Assembly (NCBI GenBank): GCA_963920705.1
Contig: OY987226.1
Span: 11,720,501 to 11,784,500 of the forward strand
Direction of reading: 5' to 3'
Source: Odiellus spinosus
Lineage: Eukaryota; Arthropoda; Arachnida; Opiliones; Phalangiidae
DNA length: 64,000 bases
Position 1 is the stretch's first letter. Every line of letters begins with the position of its first letter. Both the position numbers and the translations under genes were made by a program. The notes below the pieces were generated by a model that ran no database searches, had not been told where the DNA came from, and was given only the letters and a program-made list of their open reading frames with translations. This document shows positions 33,060-44,945 of the stretch, piece after piece.

Positions 33060-33650
33060 CTAGACAGTTCTAAGCATCTTTGCCTGTCGTTTTTCTTCCA
33101 AAAACGCTAATTGTTCTTCTACAACAGCTTTTCTATTTTCTAAAAAGTCTCTATATTCTTCAGGGTTTAACTCAGGAACTACTTGTATTCCACACGTATA
33201 TGCCGAATAGATGGTCATCTGGCAGATTTCCTTCAAGGACACGCAATCAAATGTTGGGTCTTCACTCTTGACCTTGGCAATTTCATAGATATGCTTGAGT
33301 GAAATTTTTCCGGCCACTTCATTGCTATTGTTCATGGCTCCTCGGTTGATTCCAGCAGCTTGTTTCAAAAAATACGAAACTGGTGGTTTATGAATAAGTA
33401 AATTATAGCTTCGATCGTTATTAACGGAGATTCGACAAGGTAAAGGAATCCCTTCTTTGATATCTTTGGTTCTTTCGTTGAAATCCTTGCAAAATTGAGC
33501 TATGTTGATTCCTCTTTGACCGAGTTGCGGTCCTAAGGGGGGTCCTGCCATAGCTAGACCAGCAGGAATATAGACACCCAAAGGCGAGCTGTGATCTATC
33601 TTTTCCAAGCTCTTCTTCATTTTCTTTAGATTCCTTATTCCTTTCGACAT
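33060..33650 (-). CDS. MRPL11: Mitochondrial ribosomal protein L11 (uL11m)
   Basis: Intronless, 196 aa, the usual length of the animal protein (human 192). The N-terminal uL11 domain shows [20 protein letters not shown] (about 29-48) with the Pro-rich stretch typical of L11, then [10 protein letters not shown]. The C-terminal RNA-binding part includes [14 protein letters not shown] and CGIQVVPE. It belongs to the GTPase-associated centre of the mitochondrial large ribosomal subunit. A C-terminal helix ([20 protein letters not shown]) extends it, as in other animals. It is divergent from UQCRQ, with 571 bp between the start codons. Confidence 0.96.
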   Translation of the reverse strand: MSKGIRNLKKMKKSLEKIDHSSPLGVYIPAGLAMAGPPLGPQLGQRGINIAQFCKDFNERTKDIKEGIPLPCRISVNNDRSYNLLIHKPPVSYFLKQAAGINRGAMNNSNEVAGKISLKHIYEIAKVKSEDPTFDCVSLKEICQMTIYSAYTCGIQVVPELNPEEYRDFLENRKAVVEEQLAFLEEKRQAKMLRTV

Positions 33651-34221
33651 AGCGTAAAACCTTAATTACACTATTATTAAGTACAACAAGCCACCCGTGA
33701 ACCTTCTAGTGATCAGCAAACATGTGAATGATGCAGCAAACTGAGCAAAGAAGTTCCAATAAAGTTGCAATAAAGAGCAGACGACGCTAGACTCCCAAAA
33801 ATCGTTCAGAGCTATTAACTAGAATAATCGGCTCAACTCAAGTTTGACTACAAAAGCGTATTTTAAACAAATCAGTGTTGAAAGTCCTTGGCACTCTGAA
33901 CGCATTCTTCGGAAAGTTCGATTGATTTCGGAAATAATCCGTGTTTCCGTGATTATTCCTGTGAATCCTGTCAGAGTTCCTGTCGGCGGTCGCTCAACAA
34001 TCTTTGGTCATTTTTGGGAAAATCAAAGCAATTAAAAGGTATTATTTTCTGATAATTGTTCATTTAATTATTGAAGATAAATATATAAATTATTAGTATA
34101 GTTATTTCAATAAATGAACTTCGTTTAATCAATTTTGCAGCTAAGCCTTACGCTCCAATGACCTCTAACTTTTCAGAACATTTAGTAAAATTTCGTAATT
34201 AATTTTAAATTATAGATAACC
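33651..34221. promoter_or_regulatory. Shared upstream region of MRPL11 and UQCRQ
   Basis: 571 bp between two divergent start codons, so it probably holds both promoters. Just before the UQCRQ start the sequence ends in AAATTATAG, and a second acceptor-like TTTTGCAG lies at 34133-34140, so a 5' UTR intron in UQCRQ is possible. No TATA box stands out. Confidence 0.4.
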
Positions 34222-34532
34222 ATGGGACTTCACTTCGGAAACCTCGCTAAAGTCCGAGGAATCATCTATTACAGACTATCCCCCTTTGAACAAAAAACCT
34301 TTGCAGGTTTTTTATCAAAAGGTTTCCCTAACACTGTCCGACGTTTTGCTTCCAAAGCCTTGATCGTAGTTCCCCGTAAGGATTAAATAATCATTAAATA
34401 AAACTAAATTGAAAGAATTTCAATTGGAAAATTATATTTTACATAGCTTTCATCGGTGGCTATTTAATTTATGATTGGGGCAAGACCGAACATACCCGAC
34501 TTAACCGCAAAGAAGGTGGAGCTATCCATTAA
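34222..34532 (+). CDS. UQCRQ: Cytochrome b-c1 complex subunit 8 (ubiquinone-binding QP-C subunit)
   Basis: Two exons, 34222-34375 and 34447-34532, phase 1, 79 aa (human 82). Family pattern: start MGLHFGNLAKVRGIIYYRLS, then PFEQ, KGFPNTVRR, and one membrane helix around VVPPFIGGYLIYDWG (about 49-63). It is a small inner-membrane subunit of respiratory complex III near cytochrome b. The intron is 71 bp. A poly(A) signal lies at 34593-34598. It is convergent with CLPB, the stops being about 145 bp apart. Confidence 0.95.
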
Positions 34533-34592
34533 ATGTTTGATGAAACTTTCGTGTCATGATCTAATTTAATAGTATTAGATTGCTGTATATAA

Positions 34593-34598
34593 AATAAA
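34593..34598 (+). terminator. Poly(A) signal of UQCRQ
   Basis: AATAAA 61 bp after the UQCRQ stop. The facing CLPB signal on the minus strand (AATAAA) is at 34632-34637, 41 bp after the CLPB stop. Confidence 0.6.
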
Positions 34599-34677
34599 AC
34601 TTGAAATTAATTATCAGGAACTTTGTTAATATTTATTTTAAAAAATGCTAAATATATTACAACTTATATTTGTTAAT

Positions 34678-37600
34678 TTAAATTGACAAGTTAAATGAAG
34701 TATTTATTGGCGCTTTATCGCTTAATGGTAAGTTGAGCAATAATGACTTGCCCTTTTTACCTTTCTCCATAAGTTGTAATTTAATAGCGTACGATACTCG
34801 GTTATCTTTATCAGAAATAGACTGTTTATCATCTATTTCAACTGTAATATGAACAGAACTTCCCTTTTTTATCAATTGGCTTTCATGAGCAGCAGCCAAC
34901 TGATTTACCACCCTTCGTTCAACCTTAAAAACATTTTTAACTTCATTCAGAATGACAGTTAAAACAAATATTTTCTTCCTACCTCGTGCTTTATTGAACG
35001 AGCTCCGTAGTAAACATTGTATCCGTCAGCCAAAACTTCTATGACTTTCCGATCCCATGACAAATCAATATCATGTTTTTCTTTGGCCTAAAATGTTTTT
35101 TAAAACCCAAAACTTTGAAGTGAGCAATTTTGAATGATAAATATTTTTCAACTATGTACCTTTTTAGACCAGAACTGAAGTTCCTTTAGCACTAGTTGCA
35201 GCAATTCAGATCGAGAAAATGGCAGGAAATAAACTATTTCATTGATGCGACCCAAAAATTCATCTCTCCTGAAATGTTGCTAAAGAAAAATATATTTAAT
35301 TTACCAGATAAAAGCAGAAGTAAATATGTGAAGTTGGTATCTTTGCCTATTTGGAATTAGCCTTACACTATAGTTTAAGGGGTTACTTTCATCTATTTAC
35401 TTCTGATAAAAGTCAAACCTTTCAATATCTTGGCTAGGTTTATACCTTTTAAGAAACTGATTCTCCAGCTTTTTACTAAATATGACCAAGAACTCATTTT
35501 ATGTACCTAAGAATGTGGGTAAAGATATTCTAAACCCATCCTCGCATACTTGATACTGAGGATTTCAAATAAAAATAGTAAAATCCAAAACTATAGTAGT
35601 TTAACTACAAGGCCTAACTTAGGGAATTAGCCCCAGTAGAAATGAAATGTGAACGCCAGAGTTAGAATTCTTTGGGGTTTCTTACATACTCCTCAAGTCA
35701 TTATTCATAAACCCGAACGCTTCAAGGCTTAAGAAAACAAGTCGAAAACTATTAAATCTATAATTTGAAGCTGCTTACCATTTAAATGGAATTAAATGAA
35801 AAGGGTCAATATTAAAAACATGCAGAGATGAACATTCCTCAAATTTCCCATTTTTTTTAGGGAAAGCTTACGGCAGGGCTCCCACCAGGTCCCTAAAAAT
35901 ACCTAAAACCCCCTACTTTTTTTGAGGTCCCTAAACCACCATAAAATCTTGATTTGGTCCCTAAATCACCATAAAATCGTGATTTTGGTCTCTAAATCAC
36001 CAGATTTCTAGTAAATTTGGTTAAAAGTACCGTCGTCCTATAATATTGAACCCAAATTAAAAACTAACAGCGAGAAAAACTGACTAAGTCAGTTTGATAT
36101 AATATCACGAAAAAAATGGGATAAAATTAAAGTTAGCTTTGTGCTAAAATGCTTTTAAAAAACCTTCTTTAAAAGTCATTTTGTGAAAATTTAAGATCCA
36201 ATTTCTTCTTAAATTGGTTCCTATTTACTACCTATTTTAAAAATTTTGGTTCCTATTTCACCCTATTTCTAGCCTGAAAAATCCCCTATTTCCCTATTTT
36301 TTTTTTTTTTAAGATTTTGGTGGGAGCCCTGTTATGGACTAGGGATAAACATTGTATACTTCCTTCTACCAGATATTTAAATAATAAAACTAAGCCATGT
36401 CCAGACCTAACCAAAATATTTTGAAAATACTCAAATAACCATACTCAAACTTACTTTTAAAATTGGCTGAACAACCTTTTCTTTGAATGTCTTGGAAATA
36501 GTAATCTTCTCCACAACTTCCTTATCACCTGATTTTAACAAAAATAATTAGGGGCTAAAAGATTTACTTGTTCGGGTAGAGGAACTCATTTTACTAAATC
36601 AGTTTGCTACTCTACATTCTACACAATGAGTAATTTGATTAACTCAAATTTACTCGTAGTTTGGCTTCATTTTCCCTTTAATAGTGAAGAAAATTTGTAA
36701 TCTTACTAGTATTCTCACTATATCGCTCCTTCGTAATTTGTTCGGCTTCCTCTCGGAGTTTAACGCCATAGTGAGCAATCTCTTCTGATGCCAAATTTGA
36801 CGTCATAATAAATATGGCGTCCTTGCATTCTATAGTTTTACCTTTTCCGTCGGTTAACCTGCCCTTGGAACGAGAGATCCGGAATTATATACGAAACTTG
36901 TAAAAATAATTCCAAGCACAAGCGCACTTCGTCAAAGAGTTGTAAAAGCACAGTTAAAACGTCAGGATGAGCCTTATCAACTTCGTCGAACAAAACCACG
37001 GCTTTGGGATATGCTTTGAGTTTCTTGGTCAATTGACCTCCTTCGTCATGACCGATATATCCTGGTGGAGAACCAATCAATTTTGCAACCTGTATAGAAC
37101 AATGAGCTGGTATAATTTATGTGATTTTGTTTAATTCTAATATAAATCTTCATAAAATTATTATAAATTTAAGTCTAAAATTAAAATTTATAAATTTTTA
37201 TTGAGAATTGAAAAAATTTTCATTGAGAAAAATTTATTTAAATTTATCGAGAAACTAGCGAATATTTATCAAGAAACCAGCGAATATTTATTGGAAAATC
37301 GCCGAATATTTATCGAGAAAAAGAAAATTTATCGAGAAATCGTCTTGGTATTAAATTATTAGATTTAGACAACTATTCGCCAATACTTAATATAACTTAA
37401 AATTTAATTAAATCACAATTTGGTTTAACATTCAAGCAATGATATCCAAAATTAAAATCGACTTTGCCCTAATTCCAAAAATTAATTGGATAGTTAATAA
37501 TAATTAATAATAATTACTTCGTGTTTTTCTTGAAATTCAGACATATCAAATCTGATGAAGCTCTAAAAGTATGAAAATTTCTTTTGGAGTAGGTAATATA

Positions 37601-40600
37601 ATTATAAAAATAGACATTGTCTTTAAAAGGGAATTGAACCTACAAGCCTTCTACAAGGCTCTCTTTATGGTAGATTCCCATAATTTTAGGGATGACGCCT
37701 TAACAAAACCCTACACATTGCTAAAATTTTCATAAATATTTCAAAACAATGTGGAGCCCAAGAACTAAGGAGTTCTATTCCCTTTCGAAGGTAAAAACTA
37801 TTTACTCCTTTCTTTTCTTTATGAAGGTATTTCGCTATTTGTTTCGCCAATTCTGTTTTGCCTAAAATTAAAATTAAATACACATCATTAATAAGTTCTA
37901 ATTTGGATCCAATAGTCAATTAAAATTTTCCAACCAATTCCAGATGATCCCAGGAATAGGAAAACCAAAGGATGTTCATCATCACACCAACCATTTTCTT
38001 TACGTCGTATTGCTAAGGAAATAAAATATTTTATTTTATAGTTATGATTTAAATCTATTTGATTTTATACACCATCAGACACTGTCGCTATTGCTCCATC
38101 TTGCCCCACAATTTGTTCCTTAATTCTTTGCTCCAAAGGAAATCTGCGCCTTTCCTCGGCTTCGCGTAATTTCTGCTTGTCTAAATACTAAAGAGCAATA
38201 CTATGAACTATTGAAATTTAACAAACTAGGTTTTAAAAAAAATAATTACAATTTCCGAATGTTGTTTGAGTAAACTTTTAACTTCAGTCGTTCTAGCGTA
38301 AGCTTCGGGCTTATTTCCACTATCATTTTCCAAAGTTGGGTCTGCCCCTAAAGTTTTTGAAATATATCAACATAAATATTAAAGAATAAAAAAAATGGCC
38401 TACACAGAAGAACTTAAAATAAATAATGGAAAACATTCCTAAAATATAGAAAAGCATGCAAAAAAATATAGAAAAGCATATGCTAAAAATATAGAAAAGC
38501 ATGCTAAAAATATAGAAAAGCATGCTAAAATATAGAAAAGCATGCTAAAATATAGAAAAGCATGCTAAAATATAGAAAAGCATGCTAAAATATAGAAAAG
38601 CATGCTAAAATATAGAAAAGCATGCTAAAATATAGAAAAGCATGCTAAAATATAGAAAAGCATGCTAAAATATAGAAAAGCATGCTAAAATATAGAAAAG
38701 CATGCCAAAAATATAGAAAAGCATGCCAAAATATAGAAAAGCATGCCAAAAATATAGAAAAGCATGCCAAAAATATAGAAAAGCATGCTAAAAATATAGA
38801 AAAGCATGCTAAAAATAAAGAAAAGCATGCTAAAAATAAAGAAAAGCATGCTAAAAATATAGAAAAGCATGCTAAAAATATAGAAAAGCATGCTAAAAAT
38901 ATAGAAAAGCATGCTAAAAATATAGAAAAGCATGCTAAAAATATAGAAAAGCATGCTAAAAATATAGAAAAGCATGCTAAAAATATAGAAAAGCATGCTA
39001 AAAATATAGAAAAGCATGCTAAAAATATAGAAAAGCATGCTAAAAATATAGAAAAGCATGCTAAAAATATAGAAAAGCATGCTAAAAATATAGAAAAGCA
39101 TGCTAAAAATATAGAAAAGCATGCTAAAAATATAGAAAAGCATGCTAAAAATATAGAAAAGCATGCTAAAAATATAGAAAAGCATGCTAAAAATATAGAA
39201 AAGCATGCTAAAAATATAGAAAAGCATGCTAAAAATATAGAAAAGCATGCTAAAAATATAGAAAAGCATGCTAAAAATATAGAAAAGCATGCTAAAAATA
39301 TAGAAAAGCATGCTAAAAATATAGAAAAGCATGCTAAAAATATAGAAAAGCATGCTAAAAATATAGAAAAGCATGCTAAAAATATAGAAAAGCATCCTAA
39401 TAACATAGAAAAGCATCCTAATAACATAGAAAAGCATGCTAAAAATATAGAAAAGCATCCTAATAACATAGAAAAGCATCCTAAAAACATAGAAAAGCAT
39501 CCTAAAAACATAGAAAAGCATCCTAAAAACATAGAAAAGCATCCTAAAAACATAGAAAAGCATCCTAAAAACATAGAAAAGCATCCTAAAAACATAGAAA
39601 AGCATCCTAAAAACATAGAAAAGCATCATAGAAACATAGAAATGCATCCTAAAAATATAGAAATGCATTCTAAATATATAGAAAAGCATCCTAAAAATAT
39701 AGAAAAAGGGGTAATTTGCTATTTAAAAAGGGACATTAAAATAGATTTTTTAAAGTTATATCGAATTGGATATATTAAAGGTATATTGAAATGGATATTT
39801 TAGAGGGTTAATATAGGGGATATTTTAATATTGTAAATTTGTATTAATTTTATTAAAAGGATCAGATATCAGAGATCTGCGCTTTTTAAAGGATTATTGA
39901 GGCGGATCCGCACTTTTGAAAGGCCAATTTAAAATGCTCTTCCCTTATGCACACACCCCAGCTTTGACTGTACAATTTATTTTGGCAATGGCAGATTAAA
40001 TTTTTAGATTGGTACAATTCAGCCAAACAAAAAACTCTGGCCTTTAAAGAGAATATCTGAGAGACACTTTAAAGTCGATTTTTTTTCTTGCTTAGCAGAC
40101 TACGTTGGCCATAACAAACTGAACAGTCAAAGCTAAGCTGCGTGCATAAATAATTTTTCAAGGGCTAATTCTAGAGCAGATAGGGCATTATTTAATATCT
40201 ACCCATTCTCAGTTGCAATATCCATCACAAATAGCCTTCCTTTCTAGTTGGGCTGCCCAACTGGGTTTTACATTAATTAAAAAAATTATTTAAAGAAGTT
40301 TTAAAGCCCATGGTTCGAGAATTAGCCCCTTCAAAAAATTTTCTCTTCTTGGAGTACCATTAGGAAAATTTTACCAAGCAAGTAGACTAAATTCACCATC
40401 CATAGTGAAGACTACTTACTTTGAATAAATTGAAGAGCCGTGCGCACCTTTGAATTTAATAAAAACTAACTTTAAAATTCAATTTTCAACTTACCATTAT
40501 TTAGGAGACATTTTATGGTTTCAAGATGATCGCCTAAAACTGCGTAATGTAGCGCAGTACAGTTTCGAAAAGAGGCCCGACTATTTAATCTATCCGAAAA

Positions 40601-41339
40601 TTCATCCTCTCGAACTACCAAGACTGTTAAAATGAAACGATTTGAAAATGGGAGTTTCATAAAAAAAGGTCAAGCTTTACTCCAAAAACTGGTTTCTTGA
40701 CCTTCTAGAGAGTTTACTCTCCTCTCCTTTGCAGTTTGATATACATTTGAGAAATTGTCTCCTAAATTTGGATCAGCACCGGCGTTGATTAAAACTTCTA
40801 CAACACTGACAAAAAATTATTAGACAATAAGTTTAATTCTGAATTAATTAATACCATACTTAGTGTGACCATTCATAGCCGCAACATGAAGAGCTGTCCA
40901 TCCAAATTCGTGTCTATGGTTGGGGTTTACGCCGCTTTTCAATAACCTTTTGATTTCCTCATCATTTCCAATTTTAGCGGCCCGTAGAAATCTTTCCCCT
41001 AATAAATTTGAGCTTCAGATTCAATTTTAAGATTAATGTTGGTCTATGAAACAGCTAGCACAACCTACCATATTCTTTTTCGCTAACTTTGTAACAAATG
41101 GCGTAAGTTAGTGACAAAGATCCATATATAGAGGCGCTACTTCGGAAAAATCTTTTAAAAAACCTAACTGGTTTATTCAATTGGTTTGCGTAAAATGTCA
41201 GATAAAATGGTTTTCTTTCTAACAAACTATGTTTTAAAATCTTTGGTGTATACGCTTGAAGCAATGATGATTTTAAATATGCTCCAGGTATAGAACTCGA
41301 AATGAATTTTGATAACCTCATTAGGTTAATTCGAAACAT
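34678..41339 (-). CDS. CLPB: Mitochondrial AAA+ disaggregase CLPB (Skd3), complete, 15 exons
   Basis: Exons: 41339-41069, 40998-40860, 40805-40702, 40623-40495, 38347-38250, 38187-38073, 38012-37935, 37861-37806, 37562-37518, 37089-36928, 36863-36707, 36528-36455, 35279-35160, 35087-34983, 34923-34678. All phases close, giving 632 aa (human 707). Order: basic presequence, a hydrophobic stretch (about 70-86), ankyrin repeats ([17 protein letters not shown]), then one AAA+ module. That has Walker A GSSGIGKTELAK across the exon 7/8 joint, pore loop [13 protein letters not shown], Walker B VVLFDE (about 376-381), sensor-1 MTSN and the sensor-2 GAR motif, with a ClpB C-terminal domain. In animals this enzyme keeps intermembrane-space proteins soluble, using ATP. 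Odd: exon 9 is only 45 nt, the next intron but one is 64 bp, intron 4 holds a 21-bp satellite and intron 12 a MITE. Confidence 0.96.
35874..36331. mobile_element. MITE with 14-bp perfect terminal inverted repeats, 458 bp
   Basis: The left end CAGGGCTCCCACCA (35874-35887) is exactly complemented by TGGTGGGAGCCCTG (36318-36331). The flanks TTACGG (left) and TTATGG (right) look like a 6-bp duplication with one change. Inside there is no transposase, only AT-rich sequence with local repeats (ggtccctaaatcaccataaa, about three copies). It sits in CLPB intron 12. The CAGGG terminus suggests a hAT-like relative, but the duplication size does not settle this. Confidence 0.8.
38440..39710. repeat. 20-21-bp satellite in CLPB intron 4
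   Basis: About 60 copies of AAAAATATAGAAAAGCATGC plus T. The left end (38520-38700) uses a 20-bp form with one A fewer, the core is the 21-bp form, and the right end has variants (GCATCCTAATAACATAG, GCATCCTAAAAACATAG). The 21-bp core gives uninterrupted frames on both strands (K-N-I-E-K-H-A on plus, I-F-L-A-C-F-S on minus); these are artefacts. The array lies entirely within an intron (40494-38348). Confidence 0.96.
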
Positions 41340-41820
41340 CTTTGCTAAGTTTCATGAGAATTACAAAATTTCTGAAAACAACGTAATATTTTTAGAATTT
41401 TCTCCTTTAGAAGGCTATATATTATTTCAATCTTATCACTACAAAATAGCAGCTAGACAGGTGTATAATATATGTGGAAGAACTTTATAATATAACCCAA
41501 TGTTATTGATAAGGAAAGTTAAGATAAGGTCAAACCCTAATTCTGTGTAACACTTCAGGTTCGCTATAATACAAAGATAAAACTGAAAGAGGAAACAATG
41601 CCTAATTCTAAGTATTCGGTAGCAAAAAATGGAATAATTTGAAATAATCAAATTAGTTGCTTATATTGTTATTAATATCTTGTTTATTTTTAAAAACAAC
41701 CACCAGTTTACGAATTGGCATCACATCAGGGGCATTATAGTTATAATTTGAGAAAGAAACTAAAACTATATTGAAGTACAAGATCGCAGTAGTACTTGCG
41801 TACTTTTATCTAACAAGAAA

Positions 41821-43625
41821 ATGTTGCGGGCTTGGTGCTGTTTCAATACCGTGAAAGATGGTAGTTTGATGATTGGATTGTATACTCTGGTAAGCTTTTC
41901 ACCATCGAATTAATACAGGGAACAAGCTATTATGCTATACTTTAAAGCTCCATTTGCCTCTATTGGGTTCTCCTTAATTTCAAAAATTTACTCTTAGATC
42001 ACAAGGGCAACTGCATTTATAATTGCGTCATTCTGTACAACCCATTCTGAAAGGGTGAAAATAATTCTTGGATATCCTTTTTCACACATTCCAATGGAAA
42101 GTAAGTGCAATTAAAAACCGTGACTTGGATTAACAAAACAATGAGCTATAATCTTTATAAATCCACAATATAATATTAATAATACATTTTAATTTGATAC
42201 CATTACAATAATCACGGTCACACTGTGACAATCGTGATGTCACACTGTCTGTGACAATGACATCAATCACATGCACATACAAGGATTAATGGTTTATTAT
42301 TAAAACTTGTATAGATTGATGACAATTTAAAATTTACATTAGCCTTACCAATTTACCATGTCTTACGAAGTTATGAATGGTGGTATGATCATGGATGTAT
42401 AAAGAACTAGCGTTCATATCCATCATAGCCGCCTAAATTATCATCCATCATCCATGGTATGATCATGATGTAATCATGGATGTATAAAGAACTAGTTCTT
42501 TATACATCCATGATGTAATTATCATGCAATTGAAATGGTAAGCCTTAGCTACACAACTTAATTTTACTATAAAATAAGATGTACGAACGTCCTAGAACTA
42601 TTTAGACATAACTCATCCTAGAAATCATGTATTATCTCATCCAATAATTAGATAAAAAATACTAATATTTACCAAAACACGAACTTCCTTCCATCGCGGT
42701 TTCTTTGACTATTGAAATCGAATGTGTGGGAGTTTTCTAGTCTGTCTAGTCTCTAGATCAGTAGTTGGCCGTGATTGGATACATCATAGGTTGCTTAAAG
42801 GCGGGATATTTTAAGTTTATCTTCGACACGTGGTCAAATAACCTTGTGAAGAACGAATTAAATTGATTTTATTTTCTTAAGTAAAGATACCTAAACTAGA
42901 TCAGAAAGTAATAAAACTATTTCTGACTATTTTTCAGGTATTAGAGGTACATTCTTGTGGATAGTGGTGTTTTCATTGTTTTTCGCAGCTGCTGGTGTAT
43001 TTTTGATACGCGGTGTATTAAAAGTAAGGTTTAGTTGGATTTAAAGCAAATTTATTTGTAAAATTTAAGGTTACTAATTAAAATCATAGGAATCACATAT
43101 CATGATCTTACCCTGGCTAATCTGCACCGTCATAGACTTGCTTGGCAACTCAGTGATAGTAATTTTATGTGGAATCGGTGTAGTGTCAAAAGCGGTACTA
43201 TAATTATTAAAAATAATTTCAATTATTTTATATTAATTTTATTCAATAGCCCATAGGTGGAGTGATTGCAGGCTTGTTAGCTGTAATAGTAATCTACGCA
43301 TTTAACGTAAGATTTAAGATAATTACTAACAAATACGTTTTCAAATTTTCTTCTTTGAATAACATTATAGCATTCATTATAGGTGCATTGTTTTCTATGC
43401 GTTATTTCCGAATACGAAAATTTGAAACACCAAGAAATCATAGCCCAGTTTTCTACCCATTCACAACGTATTCCTTCCATCTCAGAATCGTTGCAAGGGC
43501 TAATCGCAGAGGAAGAACGACCATCAACGCCCATTTTACATAGACCTAGATTACAGATTGACAACAATAATGCTGGGCATACTATCGAATTACACCAAGT
43601 GTCTTCAACAGAGTTTTACGTTTAA
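41821..43625 (+). CDS. Four-helix membrane protein, LAPTM/DUF4728-like
   Basis: Exons: 41821-41889, 41998-42100, 42938-43023, 43090-43194, 43250-43306, 43383-43625. Phases close, giving 220 aa. The start MLRAWCCFNTVKDGSLMIGL resembles the Cys-Cys and glycine start of small arthropod tetraspan proteins. Four hydrophobic segments are visible: residues about 15-35, 62-80 (WIVVFSLFFAAAGVFLI), 91-115, and 121-145 across the exon 5/6 joint. The last 70 residues are hydrophilic and cytosolic-looking, ending EFYV, a possible class II PDZ ligand. Relatives of this fold sit in late endosomes and lysosomes; the function here is not known. It starts 482 bp from the divergent CLPB start. The DUF4728 link is from memory of the family pattern and is moderately sure. 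Confidence 0.75.
42215..42265. repeat. Short GTCACACTGTGAC-type repeats
   Basis: GGTCACACTGTGACAATC is followed by GTGATGTCACACTGTCTGTG and ACAATGAC. These are overlapping palindromic and direct repeats of a TCACACTGT core in intron 2 of the tetraspan gene. Confidence 0.6.
42468..42519. mobile_element. 38-bp perfect palindrome flanked by 7-bp direct repeats
   Basis: CATGGATGTATAAAGAACT (42475-42493) is followed without a loop by its exact complement to 42512. ATGTAAT stands on both sides (42468-42474 and 42513-42519). One arm sequence also occurs about 85 bp upstream (from 42390, CATGGATGTATAAAGAACTA), so the palindrome may have been templated locally. It lies in intron 2 of the tetraspan gene. 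Confidence 0.7.
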
Positions 43626-44945
43626 AAACCAAGAACTAATATGAGTACACAAAAACATTGAAATATAAACTGATACCACGATGTTACATGAGGATCGTTT
43701 GCTTCTACTTAATTGGAAATGCCCAAAAAAAATCAGTTTATAGCAACATATCATGATTTTAAAAAAATTGTTACCCTTTCCCTTATTCTCAATCTGGAGT
43801 TATCCCTAATAATATTAAAAAGACTTGGTCAATTTCCATTCTGAAATTTTTTTAATATTCTTGTGTACTTCTATAAGTTCTTGAAAAAACCTAAAATATA
43901 TTGTGGTTTTAACTTTTTACTGTATTTTTGGAGTAAAAACTTTTATTTACCCTTAATTTAAATAAAGTAGGTTCACCATAATTGATGAAATAAATCATTG
44001 AAAAATTACCAATTGGGTTTAATTTGTGTAACAAACAGATCTGAGAATTTTTAAATCCTAGATTCTAGATCTAGACTCCATTAACTAAAAATTATGAGTT
44101 TTATCGTTTGCATATACACAAAAAAAGGGGGGGGGGGGCAGCCATGGTGCTATCGAAGTAATACTATTTGGAAAGTGAATTTCACAAAAATTAATACCAA
44201 AATTTTAATTTTTGAGATTACCAATTGTAAATCACTCAAATCAAAAGGGATTAGATTTAATACTGTGTTATTTTTGCCACCTGGTTAACTTAGGTTTGAA
44301 CACAAACAAGATGACGAAGTCCACCCCTAGAGGCTATTTAAATTTTTCAAGATTTCAGAATTTTCCAAGATTTTAAGATTTTTTGGGAAGGTTGAGACTT
44401 TTTTTTGAGTTTTTGGTTGTTGTGAGACTATACCTTTCAAGTCATCTAAAAAAAATCAACTAAAATACTCTGTAAAGCCTTAGTATCCCCTTAATGGGGG
44501 TCCTTGCTAAAAAACTTTCTAACTTTGGAACTGGAGTAATAAAACTGGAAATCATTTATATTCAGTTAAACCCATCAGTTTTATTTATTCACATGAAAAA
44601 TATGACAGTTTTAATTGAAACAACAAAACATAAGCTTAAATAAAAAAAGGCTTATCAACAGAAAACTGGCGAAAAACACTATAATAAAATTGAATAATTA
44701 AAGTTAATGTAAAATTAACTAGGTTAATTTGAAAAATATATATATAATGAAAAATGTTTTTCAAAGAGTCCGTAATTTATTACCTCTGTGTTTTTAAAGT
44801 TATTTTAGGAAAAAACGTTTCAAAGTGAGAAATATAGGCGATTGTAGGATGTATTCCATCACAAATCGAAAAAGGTGTACTAAATTTCACAAGGCACCTG
44901 ACAAACGCAAATTAACTTAAAAATCGGATATAGGGTACTAGGGAT
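43626..44945. other. Intergenic region between the tetraspan gene and PCM1
   Basis: Convergent 3' flanks, AT-rich, with one run of more than ten G near 44125-44138. I see no exon, RNA gene or clear repeat element. Confidence 0.5.

Noticed and set aside
38645..39803. Frames of 323-373 codons on both strands (K-N-I-E-K-H-A; I-F-L-A-C-F-S)
   Set aside because: A 21-bp satellite (a multiple of 3, hence heptad-like) lying wholly inside CLPB intron 4.
40400..40450. Candidate extra CLPB exon (GT-GCG-CAC-GGC frame between acceptor-like TTCAAAG and GTAAGT)
   Set aside because: It would encode a non-conserved peptide. Joining exon 4 to 38347 instead gives [19 protein letters not shown], which continues the conserved ankyrin region in phase.
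44125..44138. Poly-G run as a G-quadruplex or assembly gap marker
   Set aside because: A single homopolymer without partner G-runs; nothing further can be supported.
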